Counted from the stretch's first letter, positions 17,292 to 26,522 are shown. The stretch: DNA of 64,000 nucleotides from Vogesella mureinivorans (GCF_007644035.1 NZ_VMTV02000800.1:1-64000); one strand, 5' to 3'. Translations and numbers: made by a program. Notes: generated by a model from the letters alone, not told the origin.

Positions 17292-19169
17292 TTAGCGGAG
17301 CTCCAGCAAATTCTTGAACATGTCCTGCGCTACCTGAATCACCCGGCTGGAAGCCTGATAAGCCTGCTGGAAACGAATCAGGTTGGCCGCTTCTTCGTCC
17401 AGGTTGACGCCGGAAATTTCCTCACGGTTCAGCGACACTTGTTGCTGCGAAGCCTCCTGAGCGGTAAGCGCAATACTGGCCACGTTGGCCCGGTTACCGA
17501 CATAGCTCACCATCTGGCCGTAAAAGGACTGCAGATTGGTGGTGGGTTTATCGGTAAGCGGCGGTACCAGATTGGACGACGCAGTCGGCGTTGGCCGCAC
17601 CAGCGGCTTGGTTTGCAAGCGCGACATTTCCAGCATATTGGCGTTGTCTTGCGCGGCCAGGGTGCCCGGCACCTTGGTGCTCAGGGTGATATCTTGCGCC
17701 GCAGTCGACACCCCTTCCGGTTTGAACTGGATACTTACTTTGTCATCGCCGCTTTGCACCGTAAATTCGTATACACCCGATTGCGTGGTAGACAGTGTTA
17801 TCGGGCTAATCGCCAGACCCGGCACAGCGGTAATGGAAAACTGTACGCCTGTGGCAGCGGGGTCGTAATGCAGGTTCAAGCTACTTACTGCCGGTGTGGC
17901 CTGGGCCAGCACCTGGCTCAAACTGGGGTTGGTATCCTGTGCCGCCGTGGCGGAACGATGCAGGTTGGCCGTTTGCCAGATCGACGCAATACTCGGTTTG
18001 CCAGCCACGGGGTCGGCCACATTCTTGCCTTGCAAAGCAGAGGAAGCGGCAATTTTGGACGGGTCGGCAATCACCACGGCAAACTTGTCCAGCGCCTGGC
18101 GCATGTAGAACGCCTGTTTGTCCGGGCTAGCTCCTGTAGCTTCGGCGGCGGCTCGCTCGGCGGTAAGGTCGGTGAAGAACAACGCACCCGCTGCAGGCTG
18201 GCCGGTGAGGTCATAGCCCAGCGAATGCTGGCGGTTGAATGCATCGGACAATTCTACTGCCATCCGGCCCAGATCTGTCTGGATGCGGCGCACATCGGTA
18301 CCCAGCACGCCCATGATGCCCTCCAGCTTGCCCCCCCCCATACGCGACGAGTCGATGGCAATGGTGCCGTTGACATTGGGGATGGCAATGCCTACCGAAA
18401 TGGCATCCGGGTCATCCGGATTAACGCGCTGCAACACCATTTTGCCAGCCTGGTCACCCAGCACCAGCGCCTGCCCCTGGCCAACAAAAATACTGTAGCT
18501 GCCATCGTCTTGCACCACTACATCCGTCTTGATCATGCCGTTGAGCTTTTGCACCAGCGCATCACGGCGGTCCAGCAAGTCGTTTGGCAGCCTGCCCGCG
18601 CCCTGCTGCAAGGTGGCAATCTGGCGGTTTATGTTGGCTATTTCGGTCGAGTAGGCATTAATGCTTTCCACGCTGGAGTTTGCCTGGATAGACAAGCCCT
18701 GGCGCAGCTCTTCCACACGGCTGCCGATTGCCGCAAAGCGACCGGACAGGGCCTGAGCCTGGCTTAATACAGACTGGCGCGCTGCAGTGGAAGACGGCTG
18801 GGCATTCAGCGTTTGCATACTGCTGAAAAACCCCTGTATCACCGACGACAGGCCCGCATTGGAGTCGGCCATCAGGTTGTCCAGATCATGCAAAGACTGT
18901 GTCTGTGCGTCTAGCGAGGCGACTTTGGCATTCACATCCCGCAGCTGAGCTTCGGTAAACTGGTCGTAGATACGGTTCACGCCAGTCAGGTTGGCACCCG
19001 TGCCCACAAAACCATACCCCTCAAACAACGGGTCACTTGCCTTCTGCGTGGTTGTCTGACGGGTATAACCTTGCGTGTTGACGTTGTTAATATTATGACT
19101 GGTGGTTTCCAGCGCCGCCTTGGCCGCATTAAGGCCAGTGACGGCAATACCGAAAATGCTGCCGCTCAT
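17292..19169 (-). CDS. flgK: Flagellar hook-associated protein FlgK (HAP1)
   Basis: FlgK is the first junction protein on the hook tip. The 625-aa product opens with the rod/hook family N-terminus (IFGIAVTGLNAAKAALETTSHNINNVNTQGYTR type) and ends with the conserved ANLIRFQQAYQASSRVIQ helix. The central region (about 330-560) is variable and surface-exposed in the family. The start is preceded by AAGGAGAA. It lies 51 nt after flgJ. A weak FliA-like box is seen in that gap, which would fit late expression of flgKL as in other bacteria. Confidence 0.95.
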   Translation of the reverse strand: MSGSIFGIAVTGLNAAKAALETTSHNINNVNTQGYTRQTTTQKASDPLFEGYGFVGTGANLTGVNRIYDQFTEAQLRDVNAKVASLDAQTQSLHDLDNLMADSNAGLSSVIQGFFSSMQTLNAQPSSTAARQSVLSQAQALSGRFAAIGSRVEELRQGLSIQANSSVESINAYSTEIANINRQIATLQQGAGRLPNDLLDRRDALVQKLNGMIKTDVVVQDDGSYSIFVGQGQALVLGDQAGKMVLQRVNPDDPDAISVGIAIPNVNGTIAIDSSRMGGGKLEGIMGVLGTDVRRIQTDLGRMAVELSDAFNRQHSLGYDLTGQPAAGALFFTDLTAERAAAEATGASPDKQAFYMRQALDKFAVVIADPSKIAASSALQGKNVADPVAGKPSIASIWQTANLHRSATAAQDTNPSLSQVLAQATPAVSSLNLHYDPAATGVQFSITAVPGLAISPITLSTTQSGVYEFTVQSGDDKVSIQFKPEGVSTAAQDITLSTKVPGTLAAQDNANMLEMSRLQTKPLVRPTPTASSNLVPPLTDKPTTNLQSFYGQMVSYVGNRANVASIALTAQEASQQQVSLNREEISGVNLDEEAANLIRFQQAYQASSRVIQVAQDMFKNLLELR

Positions 19170-19190
19170 ATCAGTTCTCCTTAATACTGT

Positions 19191-19217
19191 TTATCGACGC
19201 CATTGCCAATTAATGAA
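19191..19217 (-). promoter_or_regulatory. Weak candidate sigma-28 promoter before flgK
   Basis: On the minus strand GTCGATAA (19191-19198) matches seven of eight bases of the FliA -10 box and lies 21 nt before flgK. The -35 region at the 11-nt spacing is poor. The location fits the known late class of flgK promoters, but the evidence is thin. Confidence 0.3.
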
Positions 19218-19220
19218 GCA

Positions 19221-20123
19221 TCAAATACTGGTAACGGTACGAATCACAGCCTGTAGCTTCTGCGCATAAGCCGGGTCAGTGGCATAACCGCCACGCTGCA
19301 AGGCCGTAGCGAAACCCGCGCCGTTCTGCCCCTGGTTCAGCGCCTGCTGGTAGCGCGGGTTGTCAGACAACAAACGGGCATAGTCATCAAATGCCGCCTG
19401 TAGCGACGGATAAGCACGGAAAGCACCTATCTGCTTCTGCGCCACGCCGCCTTCGTACTCGGTGGTCATGGTAGCCACGACATCACCCTTCCACCCTGGC
19501 GTAGCCTTGATACCGAACAGGTTGTAGCTATTGCGGCCATCCGGGTGGCGGATAGCCCGCTGCCCCCAGCCAGACTCAAGCGCGGCATGCCCTACCAGCA
19601 CCTCGGGCGCGACACCAAGCTTGGCTGCAGCCTGGCTGGCATGGGGTAGCATGGTGTCCACAAACGACCGTTTGCTGCCGGATAAGGCCTCGTTACTACC
19701 ACCTACCGCCACCGCTTGCGCCGGCGCCGCTACGGCCTCGTAGGCATCCAGGGCTTTTCTGACAATCGGCGCCACGGGCAATGCCGGCTGGTCTGCGGCA
19801 ATCTCTGCCGGTACATCCGGCATGGATTTCAGCAGATAGCCGGACAAAGCGTCGGCCAGGCCAAAACCACCCGCCTGCACCAGGGTCTGTACGATTTGCT
19901 GGTCGTACATGCCGCGGTAGGTATCCATTTCCTGGCTGTCTTCTTCGTCACTCAAAGAAGAAGCACGCATGGAAGACATCAGTTGCCCCATCAGCATGGC
20001 CTCAAACTGGCCAGCCGCTTGCCTGACTGCCTCTTTGGGGTCTTTTCTTGCCAGATCGCTCATGGCCCGGGTGGCTTCCGGGTCCATGGCCAGGCGATTG
20101 GCCGTACTGTTGGGGTTGATCAT
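19221..20123 (-). CDS. flgJ: Flagellar rod-assembly peptidoglycan hydrolase FlgJ
   Basis: FlgJ caps the growing rod and opens the peptidoglycan layer in the periplasm. The 300-aa product has the two-domain form. Residues about 25-100 are the rod-capping domain (AAGQFEAMLMGQLMSSMR). About 150-300 is a beta-N-acetylglucosaminidase domain with the catalytic Glu183 in HAALESGWGQ and the NLFGIKA motif. ATG 20123 is chosen over an upstream start because GAGGA lies at the right distance and MINPNS fits family starts. A strong terminator lies between flgI and this gene, so flgJKL probably need their own promoter or read-through. Confidence 0.93.
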   Translation of the reverse strand: MINPNSTANRLAMDPEATRAMSDLARKDPKEAVRQAAGQFEAMLMGQLMSSMRASSLSDEEDSQEMDTYRGMYDQQIVQTLVQAGGFGLADALSGYLLKSMPDVPAEIAADQPALPVAPIVRKALDAYEAVAAPAQAVAVGGSNEALSGSKRSFVDTMLPHASQAAAKLGVAPEVLVGHAALESGWGQRAIRHPDGRNSYNLFGIKATPGWKGDVVATMTTEYEGGVAQKQIGAFRAYPSLQAAFDDYARLLSDNPRYQQALNQGQNGAGFATALQRGGYATDPAYAQKLQAVIRTVTSI

Positions 20124-20185
20124 GGTGACAAATCCTCTATCGACCAGGCAAAAGAGCAAATATCAGGCCAGCTTGCAAGCACCAC

Positions 20186-20217
20186 AAAAAAAAGGGGCGA
20201 TACCCAAGGTATCGCCC
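20186..20217 (-). terminator. Intrinsic terminator between flgI and flgJ
   Basis: On the minus strand GGGCGATACC and GGTATCGCCC pair across a 3-nt loop and are followed after one C by eight T. It sits inside the flg gene cluster, 40 nt after the flgI stop, and would cut flgBCDEFGHI from flgJKL. Confidence 0.85.
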
Positions 20218-20257
20218 ACCAAAACTCCATAAATAACGGAGTGCCTATCAACTTGTG

Positions 20258-21355
20258 TCAAATAATCTGCAGGTCTGCCTTCAAGGCACCAGACGATTTC
20301 ATCGCCTGCAGAATCGAAACCAGATCTTGCGGGGTTGCCCCCACGGAATTCAATGCGCTAACCACCTGCGACAGCGAAGCACTGCCTGGCAGGCTCAACA
20401 CCTTGCCACCGTCAGCCTTGATCGCAATATCGGCCTGGTTGGTGACCGTAGTCTGCCCGCCACTCAAGGCCGGCGGCTGGCTGACACTGCTATTGCCACT
20501 CACCGTCACCGACAGGTTACCGTGCGCGATAGCGCAAGGCTCGATCTTGACCGCGCGGTTCATCACAATAGAGCCAGTGCGAGCATTCACGATGACTACC
20601 GGTGAAACTTCTGCCGGTTCTACGGCAATATTTTCCAGCCGGGCCAAAAACTGTATGCGGGCATTACTATCCTGTGGTGCACGCACCTCGATCAAACCAC
20701 CATCTACAGCCCGGGCCACACCAGGGCCAAATTCTTTGTTAACCGCCTGTACCACACGGTTGGCCGTCGTAAAATCAGACTCTTGCAGGTTTAGCGCAAT
20801 CACTTCGCCACTGGCAAAGGCATTGGGCACTTCGCGCTCCACCGTTGCACCGGCGGGAATGCGGCCAACACTGAGGTGATTTACCTGAGCCTTGCTACCG
20901 CCCGACGAGGCACCAGCACCACCCACCACCACATTACCCTGTGCCAAGGCATAAATCTGGCCATCAGCACCTTTCAGAGGCGACATCAGCAGCGTACCGC
21001 CGCGCAAACTCTTGGCATCCCCTACCGACGATACCGTCACATCCATTGCCTGGCCACGGCGCGCGAAAGGCGGAATGGTTGCCGTCAGCGTCACTGCCGC
21101 CACATTTTTCGGGTCCAGCTTGGTACCCACCGGCACCTGCACACCCAGCTGGTTCAGCATGCTGGCAAGCGACTGGCTGGTAAAAGGCGACGATCCGGCT
21201 TTGTCACCACTGCCATCCAGCCCCACCACCAGACCATAGCCCAGCAAGGGGTTGGAGCGTACACCGGCCACATTAACCAGCTCTTTCAGACGCTGCGCTG
21301 CCATGGCCTGCGAGGCTAGCAAACAGATACCCACCATCAGCCAGATACGTTTCAT
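20258..21355 (-). CDS. flgI: Flagellar P-ring protein FlgI
   Basis: FlgI forms the P-ring around the rod in the peptidoglycan layer. The 365-aa product has a Sec signal peptide (MKRIWLMVGICLLASQAMA) followed by the family's conserved start QRLKELVNVAGVRSNPLLGYGLVVGL. It ends near LVSILQAMKSSGALKADLQII. ATG 21355 is chosen over the GTG one codon earlier. It follows flgH by 16 nt, and a terminator follows it. Confidence 0.96.
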   Translation of the reverse strand: MKRIWLMVGICLLASQAMAAQRLKELVNVAGVRSNPLLGYGLVVGLDGSGDKAGSSPFTSQSLASMLNQLGVQVPVGTKLDPKNVAAVTLTATIPPFARRGQAMDVTVSSVGDAKSLRGGTLLMSPLKGADGQIYALAQGNVVVGGAGASSGGSKAQVNHLSVGRIPAGATVEREVPNAFASGEVIALNLQESDFTTANRVVQAVNKEFGPGVARAVDGGLIEVRAPQDSNARIQFLARLENIAVEPAEVSPVVIVNARTGSIVMNRAVKIEPCAIAHGNLSVTVSGNSSVSQPPALSGGQTTVTNQADIAIKADGGKVLSLPGSASLSQVVSALNSVGATPQDLVSILQAMKSSGALKADLQII

Positions 21356-21371
21356 CACTTGGCCCTAGCCG

Positions 21372-22061
21372 CTAAAAAGGCAGTACAGACAAAAAAATCT
21401 TCTGCAGCCAACCGGTATCATTATACGCGCGGCCTCGCCCCTCATTCAGCTGCTCGATCCGCGCATCAGCAATGCGGGTGGACTCCACCGTATTGCCCTG
21501 CTTGATATCACGCGGGTTCACCACGCCGGATAAGCGGATAAATTCGTGCTCGCTGTTGATCTTCATTTGCTTTTCACCACTCACCAGCAAGTTACCGTTC
21601 GGGTAAACATCTACCACGGTTACCGTAATGGACGAGTTGAAAGAGCTACTGTTATTACTACTGGTTTTACCTTGTTCGCTCGCCGAGCCAGTGCCACTCA
21701 GGCTGGTACCGGCCAGCTTTTTCTCCACTGCCCCCGGAAAAAACGGCAGCGAGAGGTTGGCCGCAATACTGCCATTAATGCTGGAATTACGCTGCCCGGC
21801 AGAATCTTCCTTATTGGAAGACGTCGTACTTTCCCGAATCTGCACCGTCAGCAAGTCCCCCACTCGTACCGGGGTTTGGTCTTCAAAAAACGGTTTGTAA
21901 TTACTGGTCTGGAAAATCGATCCATCCGTTGGCATGGCCATGGGCAGCTGCTGCGGTCGCACAGACATCGGCTGATGCGTAATGGGGGCAGACTGTGTAC
22001 TGCACCCGGCCAGGCACAATAGCGCGAGCGCCATGCCTGCCATGCCTAGCAACTTAGTCAT
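21372..22061 (-). CDS. flgH: Flagellar L-ring lipoprotein FlgH
   Basis: FlgH forms the outer-membrane L-ring. The 229-aa product has a lipoprotein signal with lipobox LAGC, so the cysteine should be acylated and processed by signal peptidase II and carried by the Lol system (LolA is encoded here). Conserved pieces are FEDQTPVRVGDLLTVQIRE and the C-terminal RLSGVVNPRDI. The second of two nearby ATGs is chosen because GAGGA then stands 6 nt upstream; the first ATG abuts it. One uptake-like repeat lies inside (21755). Confidence 0.95.
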   Translation of the reverse strand: MTKLLGMAGMALALLCLAGCSTQSAPITHQPMSVRPQQLPMAMPTDGSIFQTSNYKPFFEDQTPVRVGDLLTVQIRESTTSSNKEDSAGQRNSSINGSIAANLSLPFFPGAVEKKLAGTSLSGTGSASEQGKTSSNNSSSFNSSITVTVVDVYPNGNLLVSGEKQMKINSEHEFIRLSGVVNPRDIKQGNTVESTRIADARIEQLNEGRGRAYNDTGWLQKIFLSVLPF

Positions 22062-22075
22062 CGCCATTCCTCACA

Positions 22076-22855
22076 TTAAAGCTGGGTCAGCCTTTGCAGC
22101 ATTTCGTCAGAAGTCTTGATGGCACGCGAGTTCATCTCGTAGGCGCGCTGCGCCTGAATCATGCTGACCAGTTCTTCTGCCACATTAACGTTCGACTCTT
22201 CCAGAAAGCCGGATTTGACCTTGCCAAAACCCAGCAGACCACCGGTACCCGTTACCGCCGCACCCGAGGCGGCTGTTTCCAGATACAAATTGCCGCCAAT
22301 CGCATCCAGACCTGCCGGGTTGATAAAGTCGGCCAATTCCAGCTGACCTGCCTGGGTACGATCCGTTGCGCCAGGCGCCAGATACGACACCGCACCGTCT
22401 TCAGATACCTGATACGCCGTGCCGTCCGGCACGGTAATTTCCGGCTGCACCGGGTAACCCTCTGCCGTTTCCAGGCGCCCGGTGGCGCCACGCTGAAACT
22501 GGCCGTTACGGGTGTAGGCGGTTTGGCCATCCGGGGTTTGTACCTTGAAGAAACCACGGCCATTTACTGCCAGGTCAAACACATTGCCCGTGGTACTCAG
22601 GCCACCTTCGGTATGCACACGAGCGGTAGCCATGGGGGCAGAGCCCAAGCCCACGGTCAAACCGGTAGGCAGGGTTTCACCTGTTTGCAGGCGAGAACCC
22701 GGTGTACGCAGGGTCTGGTACATCAAGTCTTCAAAAACAGCAGCGCTACGCTTGAAACCCTTGGTTCCCACGTTGGCCAGGTTATTGGAAATCACATCCA
22801 GACGAAACTGGCTGGATTCCATACCCGACTTGGCCGTATAAAGCGAACGCATCAT
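22076..22855 (-). CDS. flgG: Flagellar distal rod protein FlgG
   Basis: FlgG builds the distal rod that passes through the P and L rings. The 259-aa product has the axial-protein N-terminus (SLYTAKSGMESSQFRLDVI then SNNLANVGTKGFKR) and the C-terminal helix (SNVNVAEELVSMIQAQRAY then EMNSRAIKTSDEMLQ) expected of the family. Length matches FlgG from other bacteria. Two adjacent ATGs are possible starts. It lies 31 nt after flgF and 14 nt before flgH. Confidence 0.96.
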   Translation of the reverse strand: MMRSLYTAKSGMESSQFRLDVISNNLANVGTKGFKRSAAVFEDLMYQTLRTPGSRLQTGETLPTGLTVGLGSAPMATARVHTEGGLSTTGNVFDLAVNGRGFFKVQTPDGQTAYTRNGQFQRGATGRLETAEGYPVQPEITVPDGTAYQVSEDGAVSYLAPGATDRTQAGQLELADFINPAGLDAIGGNLYLETAASGAAVTGTGGLLGFGKVKSGFLEESNVNVAEELVSMIQAQRAYEMNSRAIKTSDEMLQRLTQL

Positions 22856-22886
22856 AATTAAATACCTACCCGGTGTTATTTTCTAT

Positions 22887-23621
22887 TTAGCCAACAGACA
22901 ATATTTGCGTTGCCTGCTTGCCGTTCTGCTCGGCATTTTGCATCAATTTTACACTAAGATCGTAATGTTTGGCATGGCTAATCATCTGAACCAGGCTATC
23001 TACTGCATTAACATTACTACCTTCCAGATAACCGGCCCGTACTTTTACTACCGGGTCGGCATCTGCATCCTGGCCGCTATTCAGGCGAAACAAACCATCT
23101 TCACCTTTATATACTTCATTGGCAGCTGGATTCACCAGTTTCAATCTACCGATTTCCTGCGGCTGGCCACCGTTAGCCGGTATGGCAAACAAGGTACCGT
23201 CCTGCCGCAAATCTGGCAGAGAACCTTCAGGCATCACCAGCTGCCCACCATCACTAGCAATAGCCATGCCAGTTCTGGTACGCACGACACCGGCCGAATC
23301 CAGCATAAAACCGCCATCTCGCGTGTATGCCTCACCACCATTTGGCGCTTCTACGGCAAAAAAACCCGGACCGGCAATGGCAAAATCGAAATTATTGCCG
23401 GTCACCTGCATGGCACCCTGGGACAAATCGTGGCCCACGGTATTATCCACTTGATAAATACGGGTAGGCGCGCCATCGCCCACCACTGGCAGGGCGCGAA
23501 AAGCATTCAGCTCTGCCTTGAAACCGGTAGTGTGAATATTGGCCAGATTATTTGCCGTGGTTGCCTGCTGCAGCTCCACGTGTTTGGCACTTGTCATGGC
23601 CAGGTAAATCATCTTGTCCAT
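22887..23621 (-). CDS. flgF: Flagellar proximal rod protein FlgF
   Basis: FlgF is one of the proximal rod proteins exported by the flagellar type III apparatus. The 244-aa product shows the shared rod N-terminus (TANNLANIHTTGFKAELNAF) and C-terminus (GSNVNAVDSLVQMISHAKHY). It has the FlgF-typical length and lies between flgE and flgG, the usual order. Confidence 0.94.
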   Translation of the reverse strand: MDKMIYLAMTSAKHVELQQATTANNLANIHTTGFKAELNAFRALPVVGDGAPTRIYQVDNTVGHDLSQGAMQVTGNNFDFAIAGPGFFAVEAPNGGEAYTRDGGFMLDSAGVVRTRTGMAIASDGGQLVMPEGSLPDLRQDGTLFAIPANGGQPQEIGRLKLVNPAANEVYKGEDGLFRLNSGQDADADPVVKVRAGYLEGSNVNAVDSLVQMISHAKHYDLSVKLMQNAEQNGKQATQILSVG

Positions 23622-23644
23622 ATCACACTACCTATTCAGTTTTA

Positions 23645-24931
23645 TTAGCGCAGGTTCAGCAGGGTTTGCAGGATGGCATCCTGCGTTTTGATGGTTTGTG
23701 CGTTAGCCTGGTAAAAGCGCTGCGCCACGATCATATTAATCAGCTCGGCCGTGGTGTCCGCATTGGATTCTTCAATGGCAGACGATTGCAGCTTGCCAAA
23801 ACTACCCTCACCCGGAAAACCTGGCTTGGCATCACCCGAGGCAGCGGTCGCTGCCCAGTTGTTCTCGCCGTTTGGCTGCAAGCCCTGGGCGTTATCGAAG
23901 GTGTACAGGCGAACACGACCCACGCTTTGCGCCTGGCCGTTGGAATACTTGGCGATGATATTGCCATCATCCGCAGTCTCCACCCCGACCAGCTCACCCT
24001 TGGGGTTACCATCCACCTTGGCCCGGGCAACGGTAAAGCTGCCAGAATATTGGGTCGTACCGGCAAGATTCACCACGATACCGCCATCATCCAGCTGGTT
24101 CGGCTGGCCAGGCACCGGCAAGTTGGCCGCAGTTGCACCACCCGGCACGGTAAACGAGAAGGGGGCAGTCAGCTTGCCGTCTGCAGTAAACGATACCGAA
24201 CCCACGTTTTGCACGGCGTTGTTATTCAGTTTGTACGACACGTTCCAGGTGTTATTCACCGCAGGCGGGGTACCTGCCACAGCCTGACGCTGGAAGTACA
24301 GGGACACGGTGTGCGCACTACCCACTTTGTCGTACACACGCATACTGGTGGTGAAGTTGTACGTGCTGGCATCGCTAGGCGTAATGGCCGGGACCGGGGC
24401 TTTCAGCGCAGCAGGCGACGCAGTGTAATCAATCAGCGGCGACTTCTGGTCGGCATCCAGGTTGAACTGCCAGTCCAGCTCAGTAGACGGTGTACCAGGC
24501 AGGCCCGCGCGGTCGATCTTGATCGGCGCATCGTCGCCGCCACCCACAGGCTCGCCTACCAGGTAGTTGCCGTTATTGACGAAAAAGCCGTCTTTATCCA
24601 GCTTGAACTGGCCGTTACGGGTAAAGAAGGTGGACGTGGCCGTCGGGTCGCTCCACAGCTTGAAGAAGCCGGCACCGGAAATCGCCATATCCAGCGGGTT
24701 TTTGGTAGCCGTGATATTGCCCTGCTGGAACTGCTGCGCCACCTTGATGGTTTGCGAGCCGATACCGGACTCGGTGTCGCTCACACCATACAGGCTGGTA
24801 GCGTACAGGTCGGAAAACTCTGCACGGGACGATTTGAAACCTACGGTACTGGCGTTGGAAACGTTGTTACCGATCACATCCAGTTGCTTGGCTGCGGCAT
24901 TGAGACCACTCAAACCTTGCTGAAAACTCAT
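23645..24931 (-). CDS. flgE: Flagellar hook protein FlgE
   Basis: FlgE is the main subunit of the hook, the universal joint of the flagellum. The 428-aa product starts SFQQGLSGLNAAAKQLDVI and keeps GNNVSNASTVGFKSSRAEF. It has the FlgE motif around ATKNPLDMAISGAGFFKLW and ends with SNADTTAELINMIVAQRFYQ. Length is in the normal range; the central domains are variable. It follows flgD, its assembly cap, by 29 nt. Confidence 0.96.
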   Translation of the reverse strand: MSFQQGLSGLNAAAKQLDVIGNNVSNASTVGFKSSRAEFSDLYATSLYGVSDTESGIGSQTIKVAQQFQQGNITATKNPLDMAISGAGFFKLWSDPTATSTFFTRNGQFKLDKDGFFVNNGNYLVGEPVGGGDDAPIKIDRAGLPGTPSTELDWQFNLDADQKSPLIDYTASPAALKAPVPAITPSDASTYNFTTSMRVYDKVGSAHTVSLYFQRQAVAGTPPAVNNTWNVSYKLNNNAVQNVGSVSFTADGKLTAPFSFTVPGGATAANLPVPGQPNQLDDGGIVVNLAGTTQYSGSFTVARAKVDGNPKGELVGVETADDGNIIAKYSNGQAQSVGRVRLYTFDNAQGLQPNGENNWAATAASGDAKPGFPGEGSFGKLQSSAIEESNADTTAELINMIVAQRFYQANAQTIKTQDAILQTLLNLR

Positions 24932-24960
24932 GATTCTCTCCTAAACTCTCACACCGCAAA

Positions 24961-25638
24961 TCAAAGGATCTGACTGATCTTGCTGACCGGCAAACGCTCG
25001 CCGGTAGACACCACAAACATCGGCACACCTTTTTCCCACGCCACACTGGTAACTTTGGTTGGCGCCATCATGGTGGCATCCACCGCAGTACCATCTGCCG
25101 TTGCCTCTACCTTGAAGCTGTATTCGCCGTTGGCCTGGGTAGCGCCATTCGCACCCTTGCCATCCCAGCTAAAGACAAACTGGCCCTGCTTTTGCGGGCC
25201 CATTTCGAAGCTATCGACTACAGCACCGCTGCTATTGGTGACCGTCACCACTACCTGGCTGGCTGGCTTGGCAAATTCGATGGTGCCCACGGCCTTGCCA
25301 TCGGTCAGCGTCAGCTTGTTATTCGGGCTCAGCACCTGGCGGCCAATCAGCATGGTGGCCAATAGCGACTGGCTGGCAGCCTGGCTTTCGGTCATGCTTT
25401 TTACTGCCAGATTCACGCTTTCCAGGCCGCTTACCGTACTGATCTGCGCCATCTGACTGGTCATCTGGCTGTTATCCATCGGGTTCATCGGGTCCTGCGC
25501 TCTCAGCTGTGTGGTCAGCAGCGTCAGAAAGCGGTTCTGGATTTCAGCCGAAGAGTTGCCTGTCGCCGTGTTGCCGGTGGCCGAGGTTGGGTTCAGCGAG
25601 CTGTAGTCAAAATTGGTCGATGCAATACTGGTAGCCAT
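24961..25638 (-). CDS. flgD: Flagellar hook assembly scaffold protein FlgD
   Basis: FlgD caps the growing hook so that FlgE subunits can assemble. The 225-aa product has the conserved N-terminal part (IQNRFLTLLTTQLRAQDPMN then PMDNSQMTSQMAQISTVSG), a central FLN/Tudor-like region and the C-terminal part with SWDGKGANGATQANGEYSF. It lies 15 nt after flgC. Confidence 0.95.
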   Translation of the reverse strand: MATSIASTNFDYSSLNPTSATGNTATGNSSAEIQNRFLTLLTTQLRAQDPMNPMDNSQMTSQMAQISTVSGLESVNLAVKSMTESQAASQSLLATMLIGRQVLSPNNKLTLTDGKAVGTIEFAKPASQVVVTVTNSSGAVVDSFEMGPQKQGQFVFSWDGKGANGATQANGEYSFKVEATADGTAVDATMMAPTKVTSVAWEKGVPMFVVSTGERLPVSKISQIL

Positions 25639-25653
25639 GATTTAGTCCTTGCC

Positions 25654-26064
25654 TTACTGGCCCAGCTGCAGGGTTTTCTGCAGCATGGTTTTGGCAGCAT
25701 TCACAATTTCTACGTTGGTCTGATAGGAACGGGATGCCGAAATCATGTCAGCCATCTCCTCTACCGGATTCACGTTCGGCATGCGCACATAGCCTTTTTC
25801 ATCCGCCAGCGGGTGGCCCGGCTGGTACTTCATGCGAAATGGCGAGGTATCCTCGGCCACGGCAGTTACCCGCACACCCGCTACCTGCGGCGTATTGGCA
25901 CTGACCGGCACGGCGGTAAACACTGCGTGGCGGGCACGATAGGGTTCGCCAGTAGACGACGCCGTGCTTTCGGCGTTGGCAATATTGCTGGCCACCAGGT
26001 TCAGGCGCATGGACTGCGCAGTCAGTGCCGAGCCGGCAATATTGAACACATTAGACAGCGACAT
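25654..26064 (-). CDS. flgC: Flagellar basal-body rod protein FlgC
   Basis: FlgC is a proximal rod subunit. The 136-aa product has the rod-family N-terminus (NIAGSALTAQSMRLNLVASN then IANAESTASSTGEPYR), the FlgC-specific GHPLADEKGYVRMPNVN and the C-terminal helix (VEEMADMISASRSYQTNVEI). It begins 2 nt after the flgB stop and has normal length. Confidence 0.96.
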   Translation of the reverse strand: MSLSNVFNIAGSALTAQSMRLNLVASNIANAESTASSTGEPYRARHAVFTAVPVSANTPQVAGVRVTAVAEDTSPFRMKYQPGHPLADEKGYVRMPNVNPVEEMADMISASRSYQTNVEIVNAAKTMLQKTLQLGQ

Positions 26065-26066
26065 GA

Positions 26067-26477
26067 TTACTGGCCTCCTTTGATAACATCCATCAGCCCG
26101 CTGATGCGCTTGTTCAGGAAGGTCAGGGTGGACTGGTATTTCATGGCGTTATCGGTAAAGGCCGAGCGCTCCACGTCCATATCCACCGTGTTGCCGTCCA
26201 GGCTGCGCTGTACTGCGCTGCGGTGCTGCAGGCCACCTTCTACCGCACGACTACCGGTGGCAGCCATGTGGCGGTTATCGGTTTGCGCCAGGGCCACCCC
26301 GCTGGCTTGCAGCGCGGCGGTCTGGCTTTTCAGCGCTTTGCCAAAGTCAAAATCCACCGCCTTGTAGCCAGGGGTATCGGCGTTAGCGATATTGCTGGCA
26401 ATGACCTCGGCCCGCGCCGCGCGCAGGTCCAGCGAGCGCTGGAAGAAGTCTAGGTGGGAAGAGATTTTGTTCAGCAT
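26067..26477 (-). CDS. flgB: Flagellar basal-body rod protein FlgB
   Basis: FlgB is the innermost proximal rod subunit. The 136-aa product has the N-terminal ASNIANADTPGYKAVDFDF motif and a C-terminal helix ending NKRISGLMDVIKGGQ. It is the first gene of the cluster. A sigma-54-like promoter lies just upstream with AAGGA before the start. flgA, flgM and flgN are not adjacent and must lie elsewhere. Confidence 0.96.
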   Translation of the reverse strand: MLNKISSHLDFFQRSLDLRAARAEVIASNIANADTPGYKAVDFDFGKALKSQTAALQASGVALAQTDNRHMAATGSRAVEGGLQHRSAVQRSLDGNTVDMDVERSAFTDNAMKYQSTLTFLNKRISGLMDVIKGGQ

Positions 26478-26506
26478 GGCTATTTTTCCTTGAGTCAGCC
26501 CATTTC

Positions 26507-26522
26507 AGCACAAAGCGTGCCA
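26507..26522 (-). promoter_or_regulatory. Candidate sigma-54 promoter of the flg operon
   Basis: On the minus strand the sequence is TGGCACGCTTTGTGCT, with GG and GC separated by exactly 10 nt and seven bases TGGCACG as in the -24 consensus. The -12 half is GTGC rather than TTGC. The predicted start is about 20 nt before flgB. Sigma-54 control of early and middle flagellar genes is known in polar-flagellated gamma- and betaproteobacteria. Confidence 0.6.
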
